This document shows, piece by piece, positions 35,986 to 44,335 of a DNA stretch of 64,000 nucleotides. Each line of letters begins with the position of its first letter. The stretch's first letter is position 1. Both the position numbers and the translations under genes were made by a program. This stretch comes from CBDAPI01 sp965248635 (lineage in GTDB: Bacteria > Acidobacteriota > UBA6911 > RPQK01 > CBDAPI01). The notes beneath the pieces were generated by a model. It ran no database searches. It was not told where the DNA came from and saw only the letters and a program-made list of their open reading frames with translations. The stretch lies in the NCBI GenBank assembly GCA_965248635.1, contig OZ252114.1, forward strand, positions 2,294,001 through 2,358,000, in the 5' to 3' direction.

Positions 35986-36944
35986 TGTTTTACGTCCGAC
36001 CCCGAGGGATGACAAACACAGTTGCTGCGGCTGCAGCCTTGTGGCTGAGCCTGGCAGCGACCTTCCCCGCCGAGAAAATCGGGGCTGCCCAGACTTATCG
36101 CGAAGCCTATGATCTCGGATATGAGGACGGCCAGCAGGCGGGTATTCAAGACCAGCGGCAACAGCGACTGTTCGATCTTGCCAATCGTAAGGAGTTTCAG
36201 GCCGCCGATCACGGCTTCCAGGATGAGAGACATGAGAGAGAAGTGTTTCTGGTTGCCTACCGACGGGGATTCGAAGACGGGTATGAAGAAGGTTTCGGCC
36301 TGAGAACGAGTTCTACCGATCCCGCCGACAGTGCCCCCCCGCCCGCTGACAAACGTCCACGGGCTTCGGCGCTGCGACCGGTGAGAAGCAAGACGGTGCT
36401 GCCTGCCGGGACCGAATTCGGCGTGGAGCTATTGGATACACTCAGTACCCAGTTCAACGAGAAGGGAGACACCTTTCGAGCCCGTGTGTTCCGAGACGTG
36501 CAGCTCCACCAGAGAATCGTCATTCCGGAGGGGACTCAACTCTACGGGCGAATCACCCACCTCAAGCGGGCCGGGAGGATTCGGGGAAGAGCCCAAATGA
36601 GCCTCCGATTCGACGAACTCAGGTTCCTGGACGGGAGAAACATTGGCTTCGAGGCGACCCTGGTGGGAATCGATCAGCGCAGCAATGAGAAGATCAAAGA
36701 CGAAGAAGGCACGATCGAAGCCAGTGCCACCAAGGGTGAGGACCTGGGCAAAATCGGTAAAACCTCGGCTGTCGGAGCACTGATTGGAGTGATGACCGGC
36801 GGGAAGACCGGAAGTGGCGTGGGCGCCCTGGGCGGGGCTGCGGTGGGCCTGGGACGAGTTCTGTTGACCCGCGGAAAGGACGCCCAGCTCGAAACGCGCA
36901 CCCGACTTCGCATCCGCCTGACTGAAGATCTGGAGCTTCAGTAA
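35982..36944 (+). CDS. Exported protein with glycine-zipper segment, unknown function
   Basis: About 320 residues. The hydrophobic stretch VAAAAALWLSLAATFPAEKIGAA is a signal peptide; the true start may be ATG 36009 instead of 35982. Two charged repeats share the pattern YDLGYEDGQQAGIQDQ and YRRGFEDGYEEGFG. The middle (VLPAGTEFGVELLDTLSTQFNEKGDTFRARV) is like the beta-barrel found in TrbI/VirB10-like exported proteins. Near the C terminus GALIGVMTGGKTGSGVGALGGAAVGLG is a glycine zipper that could insert in a membrane. The function is unknown; an envelope role is inferred from localisation only. Confidence 0.62.
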   Translation: MMFYVRPRGMTNTVAAAAALWLSLAATFPAEKIGAAQTYREAYDLGYEDGQQAGIQDQRQQRLFDLANRKEFQAADHGFQDERHEREVFLVAYRRGFEDGYEEGFGLRTSSTDPADSAPPPADKRPRASALRPVRSKTVLPAGTEFGVELLDTLSTQFNEKGDTFRARVFRDVQLHQRIVIPEGTQLYGRITHLKRAGRIRGRAQMSLRFDELRFLDGRNIGFEATLVGIDQRSNEKIKDEEGTIEASATKGEDLGKIGKTSAVGALIGVMTGGKTGSGVGALGGAAVGLGRVLLTRGKDAQLETRTRLRIRLTEDLELQ

Positions 36945-36961
36945 GTTCCACGTTGTGGAAC
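36945..36961 (+). terminator. Compact hairpin at the 3' end of the glycine-zipper gene
   Basis: GTTCCAC-gtt-GTGGAAC forms a perfect 7-bp stem directly after the stop codon. It is followed not by T residues but by a run of nine C (36965-36973). It is likely a transcript-end stabiliser or a member of the GTTCC/GGAAC repeat family rather than a standard intrinsic terminator. Confidence 0.45.
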
Positions 36962-37146
36962 TCACCCCCCCCCGCACCTCAAACACATGGGTTTGACAGG
37001 GCCGGAGCACGACATGCAACCCCTGTTCGAGGTCGCAGGCCACACCACCGTGGTGATCTCGTAGAGATTGAGGCTGGCGGGGAACTCGGAGGGGACTTGA
37101 GAGACATAGAGAAGGCGGGATTATAGCGGATTCACCAAACTGAGAC

Positions 37147-38544
37147 ATGCAAGCCAGCGGATTGAAGGTTCTCGTCATCGATGATGAAGACGCCATGCGT
37201 GAGGTTCTAGGACTACGGCTGAGCCAGTGGGGATATCGAGTCGCCCGGGCTGCCAGCGCCGCCCAAGGCTGGGAACAGATAGCCCACTTCCAGCCGGACA
37301 TCGTGATCTGTGATGTGGTGATGCCGGATCAATCCGGGCTGGAACTGGTAAATCGAGCCTCGCGAGAGGAAATCGAAGCAGCTTTCGTCATGATCACGGC
37401 TCACGGGACGGTCGACATTGCAGTCGAGGCCATGAAAAACGGGGCTTTTGATTTTCTGACCAAGCCTCTGGACTACAAGAAGCTCCGCGCTGTCCTACAA
37501 GCTGCCGCAGCCGAGAGGGAATCGTGCCTGCAAATGCGCGATCTGGGCGCCCAACTGGAGGCAGGAGGAGGACTCGGAGAGCTGGTTGGTCGGAGTCATG
37601 AAATGCTGCAGGTCTATGGCCTGATCCGGCAGTACGCCCAGACGGATGCCAGTGTCTTGATCACCGGGGAGAGCGGAACCGGTAAGGATCTGGCAGCGCA
37701 CACGATCCACCGACTGGGCGCACGTGGCTCCTCTCCTTTTGTGGCGATCAACAGCGCCGCGATCCCTTCCGAATTGATCGAGAGTGAGCTGTTCGGTCAC
37801 GAGAAAGGCGCCTTCACAGGAGCAGGAGAAGCCCGGCCCGGCTGTTTCGAACAGGCTCATGGCGGCACGCTTTTTCTGGACGAGATTGCTGAAATGCCAG
37901 TGCACCTGCAACCTAAACTGCTCCGTGTCCTGGAGGACGGGCGTGTTCGTCGCCTGGGGGCCCGGCAGGAGAAGCGCTGCGACGTCCGACTCCTGACCGC
38001 CACCAACCGGGATCCGCGAAAGGCGGTTGAGGAGGGGAAGCTGCGGGAGGATCTCTACTACCGAATTCAGGTTCTGACCCTGGAAATGCCCCCGCTGCGA
38101 GAGCGGCGTGAGGACCTTCAGCTTCTGAGCCTCTATTTTCTGGACCGCTTTCGGGTCAAGCACGGGAGCCAGTCGAAGGGCTTCCGTGAGTCGTCCCTGG
38201 ATCTCCTGGGTGCCTACGCCTGGCCTGGCAACGTTCGAGAACTTCGCAACCTCATTGAGCGGGCGGTGGTCCTGGCGGGAGATGGATGGATCGAGCACTC
38301 GCATTTCCCGCCGTACCTTTCCGGGCGGGAGTTTCGGGGAGCCCATGGTCTTCAGATCCCTGCCGATATCACCGCTGCGGAAGCGGAGAAGCGGTTCATT
38401 CTCCACACGCTGGATCGAGTCCACAACAATAAGGCTGCAGCGGCACGCCAGTTAGGGTTGGATGTGAAGACCATTCGCAACAAACTCAAGGCCTACGAAG
38501 CGGACCGGGACGCACCAGGGAGCAGAGCCGGGGACCTCGGATGA
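37147..38544 (+). CDS. Sigma-54-dependent response regulator (NtrC family, GlrR-like)
   Basis: A 465-residue regulator with three domains. The receiver (residues 7-120) has the acidic pair IDDED, phospho-Asp in VICDVVMPD and the Lys in FDFLTKPLD. The AAA+ domain has Walker A GESGTGKD, the sigma-54-contact loop GAFTGA, and TLFLDEIAEMP. A C-terminal Fis-type helix-turn-helix reads NNKAAAARQLGLDVKTIRNKL. It activates sigma-54 promoters when phosphorylated. Its stop overlaps the start of a sensor kinase gene (ATGA at 38541), and a small lipoprotein gene follows, the same gene set as glrK-qseG-glrR in enterobacteria but in different order. The kinase gene is broken, so phosphate may now come from elsewhere. 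Confidence 0.92.
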   Translation: MQASGLKVLVIDDEDAMREVLGLRLSQWGYRVARAASAAQGWEQIAHFQPDIVICDVVMPDQSGLELVNRASREEIEAAFVMITAHGTVDIAVEAMKNGAFDFLTKPLDYKKLRAVLQAAAAERESCLQMRDLGAQLEAGGGLGELVGRSHEMLQVYGLIRQYAQTDASVLITGESGTGKDLAAHTIHRLGARGSSPFVAINSAAIPSELIESELFGHEKGAFTGAGEARPGCFEQAHGGTLFLDEIAEMPVHLQPKLLRVLEDGRVRRLGARQEKRCDVRLLTATNRDPRKAVEEGKLREDLYYRIQVLTLEMPPLRERREDLQLLSLYFLDRFRVKHGSQSKGFRESSLDLLGAYAWPGNVRELRNLIERAVVLAGDGWIEHSHFPPYLSGREFRGAHGLQIPADITAAEAEKRFILHTLDRVHNNKAAAARQLGLDVKTIRNKLKAYEADRDAPGSRAGDLG

Positions 38545-40078
38545 GAATCGCCACCAGGATTGCGATTGGCTATCTGATCCTTGTGGTTTTGCTGGCAGGG
38601 GTCCTGGCCTATGAGTACGTCGTCATTCTCGACCTGCAGCGATCCACAGCGCATCTCTACCGGACTTACTACCAGGCCGGTCTGCAGACAAGCCGGTTGC
38701 TGAGCGAGCTCCACCGAATTGACAGCCTGGTGCGGAAGTACTTCCTTACCCGGGGAGATTCCGGACTACCAGAGATTTCTGAGTGAGAAGTCAGACCTGA
38801 TCTCGGATCGGTTGACCGACATCCTGGCCATCAACTTACCTGAGCGAGAGGCGAAGGCGTTCCGCCGAATGGAGCAATCCTGGGAGCGATTTCGAGAAGC
38901 GCTGGAGGGGGTGATCACGGCTCTGGAAGGTGGCCGGGGTTTCTTGCAGGAGGAGGAACCAGTGATCCTCCTGGTCGAGGCCCTGCTTGAGGAGGCCTCC
39001 CGACTGGGACCGCTTACCAACAGGGCTCTGCTGGCGCAAATGGAATCCTCCAACTCCTCGATCGAACAGGTTCGGACTCTGGTCTGGATGGGCGGAGCGA
39101 TGGCTGTGGCGGCAGGGCTTCTGGTGGGGGTGCTGGTGGTTCGCTCGATCACCCTGCCGATTGACCAGTTGACCCGGGCCACCCGTAAGATCTCCAAAGG
39201 TGACCTGGGCATCCAGGTCGAAGAAGGCGGAAGCGACGAAGTGGCGGAGCTGGTGCCGCCATTTCAATCTCATGATCAGGCGTCTGGGGGAGGCCGATGA
39301 GCTCCAAAGCGACTTCATCTCCCGGATCTCACATGAGCTGAAGGCTCCCATGGCCTCCATCCAGGAGACAACCTCGCTCCTCCTGGAGGGAATGCCGGGA
39401 CCCCTGAACGCGAGTCAGGACAAGCTGCTGCGGTTGAACCGCGACAGTGGAGACCGCCTCTCCCGGATGATCAACGAGCTTCTTTAGCTCTCGCGCCTGG
39501 AGTCAGGCATGGAGCGCTATCAATACGAGCGTCTTGACTTCGTCGTGCTGGTACAGACGGTCATCGACGAGATCCAACCGATCTGCAGGGAGAGAGGGAT
39601 CGGGATCGAGCTCTCGCCCGTGGAGGAGAGAATGGCGATCGAGTGTGATTTAGACAGGATGATCCAGGTGGTACGGAATCTCGTGGACAACTCCATCAAG
39701 TTCTCCCCGCCCGACGCAACGATTCGGATCAGTCTGGGCTGGGAATCGGAGCTACCGGAATCGGTTCCGGTACCCTTGAGGTCGAGTGTGTCGTGTCCGG
39801 CCGGACGCTTTCTGCGCCTTTCGGTGCGCGACCGGGGCCCGGGTGTCAAGGACGAAGAAAAAGAACGGGTTTTTGACAAGTTTCACCAATCCACGCGACC
39901 CCCTAACCGGGCCGCGGGAGGGGTTGGTCTGGGCCTGGCGGTTGCCCGGCACATCGTACAGGCGCATGCAGGAGCCATCTGGGTGGTGGATCGCGCCGGC
40001 GGGGGAAGTGATTTTCAGGTGTTGATCAGTGGCTCTCACGTCCCAGGTTTCTTGCCGCCCTTCGCCCGCTCCACGTGA
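38541..40078 (+). pseudogene. HAMP sensor histidine kinase, two frameshifts and a stop
   Basis: The gene begins with a membrane helix (IAIGYLILVVLLAGVLAYEY), overlapping the regulator stop. The frame shifts near 38760 (YFLTRGD then DYQRFLSEKSD) and again near 39255 (DEVAELV then HFNLMIRRLGEADEL). A TAG at 39485 follows MINELL, where kinases normally continue DLSRLESG. Pieced together the protein has a helical periplasmic domain, a second helix (GGAMAVAAGLLVGVLVVRSI), a HAMP domain, a HisKA phospho-acceptor (FISRISHELKAPM), then an ATPase domain with N box LVDNSIKFSP and G boxes DRGPGVKDEEKE and GVGLGLAVARHIV. Three separate lesions make true inactivation more likely than one sequencing error. 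Confidence 0.85.
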
Positions 40079-40099
40079 GCCCGGACGACAAATCAGAGC

Positions 40100-40119
40100 C
40101 CCCCGGCGGAAGCCGGGGG
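40100..40119. terminator. Strong GC hairpin between kinase remnant and lipoprotein gene
   Basis: CCCCCGGC-ggaa-GCCGGGGG is a perfect 8-bp stem with a GNRA-type tetraloop, 14 bases before the lipoprotein ATG. There is no T-run. It could pause transcription, protect an RNA end or limit translation of the lipoprotein, since it lies just upstream of the ribosome site (aggaatcag). Confidence 0.5.
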
Positions 40120-40133
40120 ATAGGAATCAGATC

Positions 40134-40619
40134 ATGTCAAGCCTGAAGCGAACTCGAGACAGAATACTTCTAATGGGACTCCTGACAGCGCTCGGCGCGA
40201 CTTCGATCTCCTGCCGGAAGATAGCCCGGGTGGAGACCGCGCCGGATCTTTTTGAACTCGCCCAGACCTCCTTTGCCGCGGGGGATTGCCGCGCGGCGAC
40301 AGGTTCAATGGAGGACCTTCTCGCCCGTGACGGGATCACGGCAACCGCTTCTGAAGGGCTTCTCTCTCTGGTGCTCTGCTATCTGGGTGGACCGGAAGAA
40401 CTGAGGAATCGGGACCGCGCTCTCGAGCTATTGCACGTGGTAGAGGCAAGGGAGGGCGACTCCCGGTGGGGCAGGCAGGCAGACCTGCTGCTCGAGCTGG
40501 CCACCCACACTCTCACACTGGAAGACTCTCTGGCGCAGCAGGATCGATGGATCCAGGAGTTGGAAAGGGAAGTCGAGGGCTTGAAGCAAATCGACACACG
40601 CCCCGGGCCGCCGGGATAG
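40134..40619 (+). CDS. Small helical lipoprotein (QseG/YfhG-like position)
   Basis: A 161-residue protein. The signal (LLMGLLTALGATSISC) ends at a probable lipid-modified Cys27. The mature part is helical with short TPR-like repeats (DLFELAQTSFAAGDCRAATGSMEDLL, SEGLLSLVLCYLGG, RDRALELLHVVEAREGDSRWG) and a C-terminal coiled coil (DSLAQQDRWIQELEREVEGLKQID). QseG in enterobacteria is an outer-membrane lipoprotein that stimulates the GlrK kinase and shares such helical features. The gene order regulator-kinase-lipoprotein suggests the same partnership; similarity in sequence is weak, so this is inference. Confidence 0.55.
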   Translation: MSSLKRTRDRILLMGLLTALGATSISCRKIARVETAPDLFELAQTSFAAGDCRAATGSMEDLLARDGITATASEGLLSLVLCYLGGPEELRNRDRALELLHVVEAREGDSRWGRQADLLLELATHTLTLEDSLAQQDRWIQELEREVEGLKQIDTRPGPPG

Positions 40620-40978
40620 GAAGATTCCACTTTTCAAGGTTCCAAGGTTCCAGGGTTCCAAGGATTTAGAACGCGGCACCAGAGGCAATCAACTGGAGAA
40701 GGGGCGCACCCACCGGAAAAGCAGACTGAGAAGCAAGCGCGCCACACAGAGCGTCCCGATCGTGAGCAGAACCGAAAAACCAATCCAGAAAATCAAGATT
40801 CCTAAAAACATTTGCCTCTAGCGGAGCAAGATAGATACCAGTCCGATCTGACCCTTTTCGCACTGGAATCAAGGATTTCTTGCCTGGTGAGTCGGAAAAG
40901 CCGGAAATTTTTCCCGCCAAGCGAAAATGACGAAGTGCCAAAGTCGAGAACTTGAAGCCTTGGAACCTTGGAACGTTC
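40620..40978. other. 359-bp convergent spacer with inverted GTTCC repeats
   Basis: The two genes on either side converge here. Near the left end lies AAGGTTCCAAGGTTCCAGGG (40637-40656), and near the right end (about 40960-40978) the inverse motif CCTTGGAACCTTGGAACG. They could pair as long arms or act as separate ends for each transcript. Between them lies AT-richer DNA with a segment (about 40820-40858, agataccagtccgatctgacccttttc) of a type often left by small repeat elements. No open frame is convincing. Confidence 0.55.
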
Positions 40979-42046
40979 TTAAGAAAACCGGGCTGGATCA
41001 AATTGAGCAGGCACTCGATCGTTACCGGTGATACTCAGAGCCGCGAGTCGGCCAATCTCCCAACTGGCCGACATTCCGTATCCCGCCAGTCCGGACACCC
41101 AGTAAAACCCGGGAGACGAAGGATCTGGCCCGATGAGAGGAAGCCCATCCGACGCGAAGGTGCGGAAGCAGGACCAGGCCTCCTTTCGCTCGGCATCTCG
41201 AAAAGCCGGAAGCTCCTTCCATAACACTTCAGCCATGTACTGCTGGACTTCCGGATCGAGATCCGGCTCCAGCCGATCGCTGAGTTCCCCATCACAGACA
41301 CAGAAGAGAATCCCATCCGATCGCGGGCGAAAGTAGAAAGCCTTCTCCAGGTTCCGCACGGGCGGAGAATCCGGGTCGACGTCAACCTCGGACTTCAAGA
41401 CGAAAAGGTGTCTCTTGAAAGATCGCAAAGGGATCTCACTCCCTCCGGCAGACTGGCTGATCCGTCCCGACCAGGCTCCTGCAGCGTTCACCACCAGGTC
41501 CGCGGTAATGGGTTCGCCGGTAGTGGAGACTTCAAATCGCCTGCCCCGCTCGATCTGTCGGACTCCCACATCGTAGAGAAAGGTGACGCCTCGCCGGCTT
41601 GCTGTATCGATATAATGGTGAAGAAGTCGGCGAGTATTCATCACGCCGTCGCTGGGAGTCCACAGGGCCCCCTCGAAAGAATGCCCTTCGAGCAGAGGTA
41701 TCTGGCGGCGGGTCTCCGCCGGGGAACGAATCGCAGAATCGAAGAGTTCGGGGTCCTGTAACTCCCTTAGAAGAGGACGCGATCCCAGCATCAGCGAACC
41801 TGTCTGGTTGAAGCCGGTCGCGCTGGCATGCTGCTGGTAAAAGGATCGGCTCGCGGCGAGCAGTTGCCGAACGGGCCTGGATCGAGCCCCCTGGATGACC
41901 ATGGAGGCATTCCGTCCCGAGGCGTGGAGGCCGGGCTGGTTCTCGGACTCAACTAGGAGGATGGAGCCGGGAAACAGTTCGCCTAGATGGAAGGCCGTGG
42001 CAGCGCCGGCGAAACCCGCGCCCACAATCAGAACATCCGTCTTCAT
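40979..42046 (-). CDS. FAD-dependent oxidoreductase (D-amino-acid/glycine oxidase family)
   Basis: A 355-residue DAO-family flavoprotein. The dinucleotide-binding start is DVLIVGAGFAGAATAFHL, followed by GLHASGRNASMV, where FAD is bound. NAAGAWSGRI and the C-terminal LPLIGPDPSSPGFYWVSGLAGYGMSASWEIGRLAA are typical family blocks. Members oxidise the C-N bond of amino acids such as glycine, sarcosine or D-amino acids; the substrate is unknown. A cytosolic protein is expected, as no signal is seen. The gene stands alone on the minus strand between the GlrR-like locus and an HTH-receiver gene. Confidence 0.85.
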   Translation of the reverse strand: MKTDVLIVGAGFAGAATAFHLGELFPGSILLVESENQPGLHASGRNASMVIQGARSRPVRQLLAASRSFYQQHASATGFNQTGSLMLGSRPLLRELQDPELFDSAIRSPAETRRQIPLLEGHSFEGALWTPSDGVMNTRRLLHHYIDTASRRGVTFLYDVGVRQIERGRRFEVSTTGEPITADLVVNAAGAWSGRISQSAGGSEIPLRSFKRHLFVLKSEVDVDPDSPPVRNLEKAFYFRPRSDGILFCVCDGELSDRLEPDLDPEVQQYMAEVLWKELPAFRDAERKEAWSCFRTFASDGLPLIGPDPSSPGFYWVSGLAGYGMSASWEIGRLAALSITGNDRVPAQFDPARFS

Positions 42047-42345
42047 TTGACAGCATTTTAGTACTTACTTGCAGAAATACGGTAACCTTTGCGGATGGGT
42101 CTTGCGGTGGCGGCGTGAGCAGTCTGTGCCGCGCGACCGCACGCGACTTCCAGCACGAGCCGCTGGGGGACTGGTGACCCGGGGTTGATCACACCGACCT
42201 AACCCCGTTTGATAGTGGAGAAAAAGTCAGGTTCACGGTATATTTCTAAATAGGAACGTAAAAAATGAAAGGCGAGCAGGATCACAGAAATTACAACAAT
42301 TTGTAGTTATGGTGACATTGTTGGAACCTACGGAAAGGGAATCAG

Positions 42346-42894
42346 ATGGCGGCCATTGATGATGTCTTAGATGCTCGAGATGCGGCTGCCTATCTGCGTA
42401 TCAACGAGCAGACTGTCCGCAGACTTGCTCGAGATAACGAGATTCCGTCATTTAAAGTCGGCGGTTCCTGGCGGTTCAAGAAAAGCACGCTGGACTCCTG
42501 GGCCGGGATTCAGGAGCAACGCTCACACGGCGCTATCAAGAGGATTCTTGTGATTGACGATGATCAAGGGATCCGCGACGTTGTGCAGCGATCACTGGAG
42601 AGCGACGGCGTGTCGGTCGATACTGCGGGCGGGAGCGACGAGGTCATGCCCATCTCTGCGGACAAGCGGCCCGATCTCGTGTTTCTGGATTTGAAACTGT
42701 CTGGCATGGACGGACCTTCACTTCTGGAGGAAATCCGCTGGGGCTGGGGGAATGTACCGGTCATCGTCATTACCGGCTTCCCGGACGGGAAGTTGATGGA
42801 GCGGGCGCTGATTTACGGTCCGGTGACGTTACTGTCAAAGCCCGCTACGCCCAGCCAGATTCGCGACGCTGTCCAGGGCATCCTCGGCCAGTAA
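42346..42894 (+). CDS. Excisionase-type HTH fused to response-regulator receiver
   Basis: A 182-residue protein. Residues 7-55 form an excisionase/BldC-type winged helix (LDARDAAAYLRINEQTVRRLARDNEIPSFKVGGSWRFKKSTLDSW). Residues 65-180 form a receiver domain (ILVIDDDQGIRDVVQRSLE, phospho-Asp in LVFLDLKLSGMDG, VIVITGFPD and the lysine in LLSKPATP). The DNA-binding part precedes the receiver, the reverse of ordinary response regulators. No kinase gene is adjacent. Upstream DNA (42210-42345) is AT-rich, unlike its surroundings, and probably contains the promoter. Confidence 0.85.
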   Translation: MAAIDDVLDARDAAAYLRINEQTVRRLARDNEIPSFKVGGSWRFKKSTLDSWAGIQEQRSHGAIKRILVIDDDQGIRDVVQRSLESDGVSVDTAGGSDEVMPISADKRPDLVFLDLKLSGMDGPSLLEEIRWGWGNVPVIVITGFPDGKLMERALIYGPVTLLSKPATPSQIRDAVQGILGQ

Positions 42895-43004
42895 TACTGC
42901 TCCTGTCCTCCTGACCCGGTAGTTGCCCGAGGAGGCCTCCTCGCGTGAGCTCTCCGTGTATGGAATCGGTTCGTTTGAGTCCGGTTCTTCCCTACCATGC
43001 TAAA

Positions 43005-43070
43005 GTACTCCCCTTCACCATCATCACGTGGGACTCCCACCACGGAAAGCATGATGGTGAAAGGGCGTAC
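43005..43070 (+). ncRNA. Long stem-loop in the sucC leader
   Basis: GTAC (43005-43008) pairs with 43067-43070, and CCCTTCACCATCAT (43011-43024) with ATGATGGTGA-a-AGGG (43051-43065), one bulge. Inside, GTGGG-act-CCCAC (43028-43040) forms a second stem. The total is about 18 outer and 5 inner base pairs, far more than chance would give. It ends 50 bases before the sucC start. There is no T-run, so it is more likely a leader element or processing site than a terminator. No known riboswitch was recognised. Confidence 0.6.
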
Positions 43071-43120
43071 TACTACCCGGGCCGGCTGGGGCTCTTCGCG
43101 ATCAAGGTTGCTGCAGACGT

Positions 43121-44284
43121 ATGAACGTTCATGAGTTTCAAGCCAAGGAAATCTTGAGTTCTTTTCAGGTTAAGGTTCCCCGAGGAAGGGTTGTCACCTC
43201 GGCGGACGAGGTCTTTGACGCTGCCCGCAGTCTGGGAGGGGTGGTTGCCGTCAAGGCCCAGATTCATGCAGGGGGGCGGGGTAAGGGCGGAGGAGTCAAA
43301 ATCGCTCGGAGTCCCTCCGAAGCGGAGCAGATTGCAGCTTCAATGCTTGGAACAACGCTGGTCACACAGCAGACGGGTCCAGAGGGAAGAGTGGTTCGAC
43401 GCCTGCTCATTGAGGAAGGGCTCAGCATCGTCCGGGAACTCTATCTGGGCCTGGCCATCGATCGCAGCGGCAAGAGACCGGTTCTCATGGCAAGCGGGGA
43501 GGGAGGAGTCGAGATCGAAGAGGTGGCCAGAAGGGATCCGGGCCTAATTTTGAGAGAGCGAATTCACCCGGCCTTCGGATTGCAGGCATACCAGGCCCGC
43601 AACATCGCCTATGGTCTGGAACTGGATGTGAAACTGGGCCGCCAGGCCTACGCGTTCATGAACGCCCTGTATACGGCCTTTCGAGAAACGGATGCCTCCC
43701 TGGCTGAGATTAACCCGCTCGTGCTCACGGAAGAGAACGAGTTGGTCGCCCTGGATGCAAAGATGAACTTCGATGATAACGCCCTCTACCGTCAAGAGCT
43801 CGTAGCGAAGATGCGCGACTACGCCGAAGAGGACGCTCTCGAGATTCGAGCTTCGCGTTATGGATTGAATTACATCAAGCTGGACGGAAATGTCGGATGC
43901 ATGGTGAACGGGGCCGGTCTGGCCATGGCGACCATGGACATCATCAAGCTGGCAGGAGGAGAACCGGCGAACTTCCTGGACGTCGGAGGTGGCGCCAGCG
44001 TTGAACAGGTCAAGAACGCCTTTCAGATCCTGATCTCGGATGAGGGAGTGAAAGCCGTCCTGATCAACATCTTCGGGGGGATCATGAGATGCGATGTGGT
44101 TGCCAGCGGTGTGGTGGAGGCGGCCAGAGATGTCGGAGTCGACACTCCTGTGGTGGTACGGCTGGAAGGGACTAATGTCGAGAAGGGAAGGGAGATTCTG
44201 CGCGACTCCAGTCTCGACTTTGAAATCGCGGACAGCATGGAGGATGCGGCCGAAAGGGTCTGTCGCCTGGCGTCCTGGCTTTGA
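43121..44284 (+). CDS. sucC: Succinyl-CoA synthetase (ADP/GDP-forming), beta subunit
   Basis: A 387-residue ATP-grasp subunit of the TCA-cycle enzyme that makes ATP or GTP from succinyl-CoA. The N terminus reads MNVHEFQAKEILSSFQVKVPRG. The grasp loop AQIHAGGRGKGGGVKIA, AEINPLVLTEE, DAKMNFDDNALYR and the glycine-rich NGAGLAMATMDIIK..FLDVGGGAS complete the family pattern. It has normal length. It is followed by sucD 51 bp later, ndk, a methyltransferase, adk and ppk1 on the same strand. A strong stem-loop in its leader may control the run. Confidence 0.96.
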   Translation: MNVHEFQAKEILSSFQVKVPRGRVVTSADEVFDAARSLGGVVAVKAQIHAGGRGKGGGVKIARSPSEAEQIAASMLGTTLVTQQTGPEGRVVRRLLIEEGLSIVRELYLGLAIDRSGKRPVLMASGEGGVEIEEVARRDPGLILRERIHPAFGLQAYQARNIAYGLELDVKLGRQAYAFMNALYTAFRETDASLAEINPLVLTEENELVALDAKMNFDDNALYRQELVAKMRDYAEEDALEIRASRYGLNYIKLDGNVGCMVNGAGLAMATMDIIKLAGGEPANFLDVGGGASVEQVKNAFQILISDEGVKAVLINIFGGIMRCDVVASGVVEAARDVGVDTPVVVRLEGTNVEKGREILRDSSLDFEIADSMEDAAERVCRLASWL

Positions 44285-44335
44285 GTATTTCTCCAAGTAA
44301 GGGCTAGAGACAGAACAAAGAGTTCGGAGCTGACA

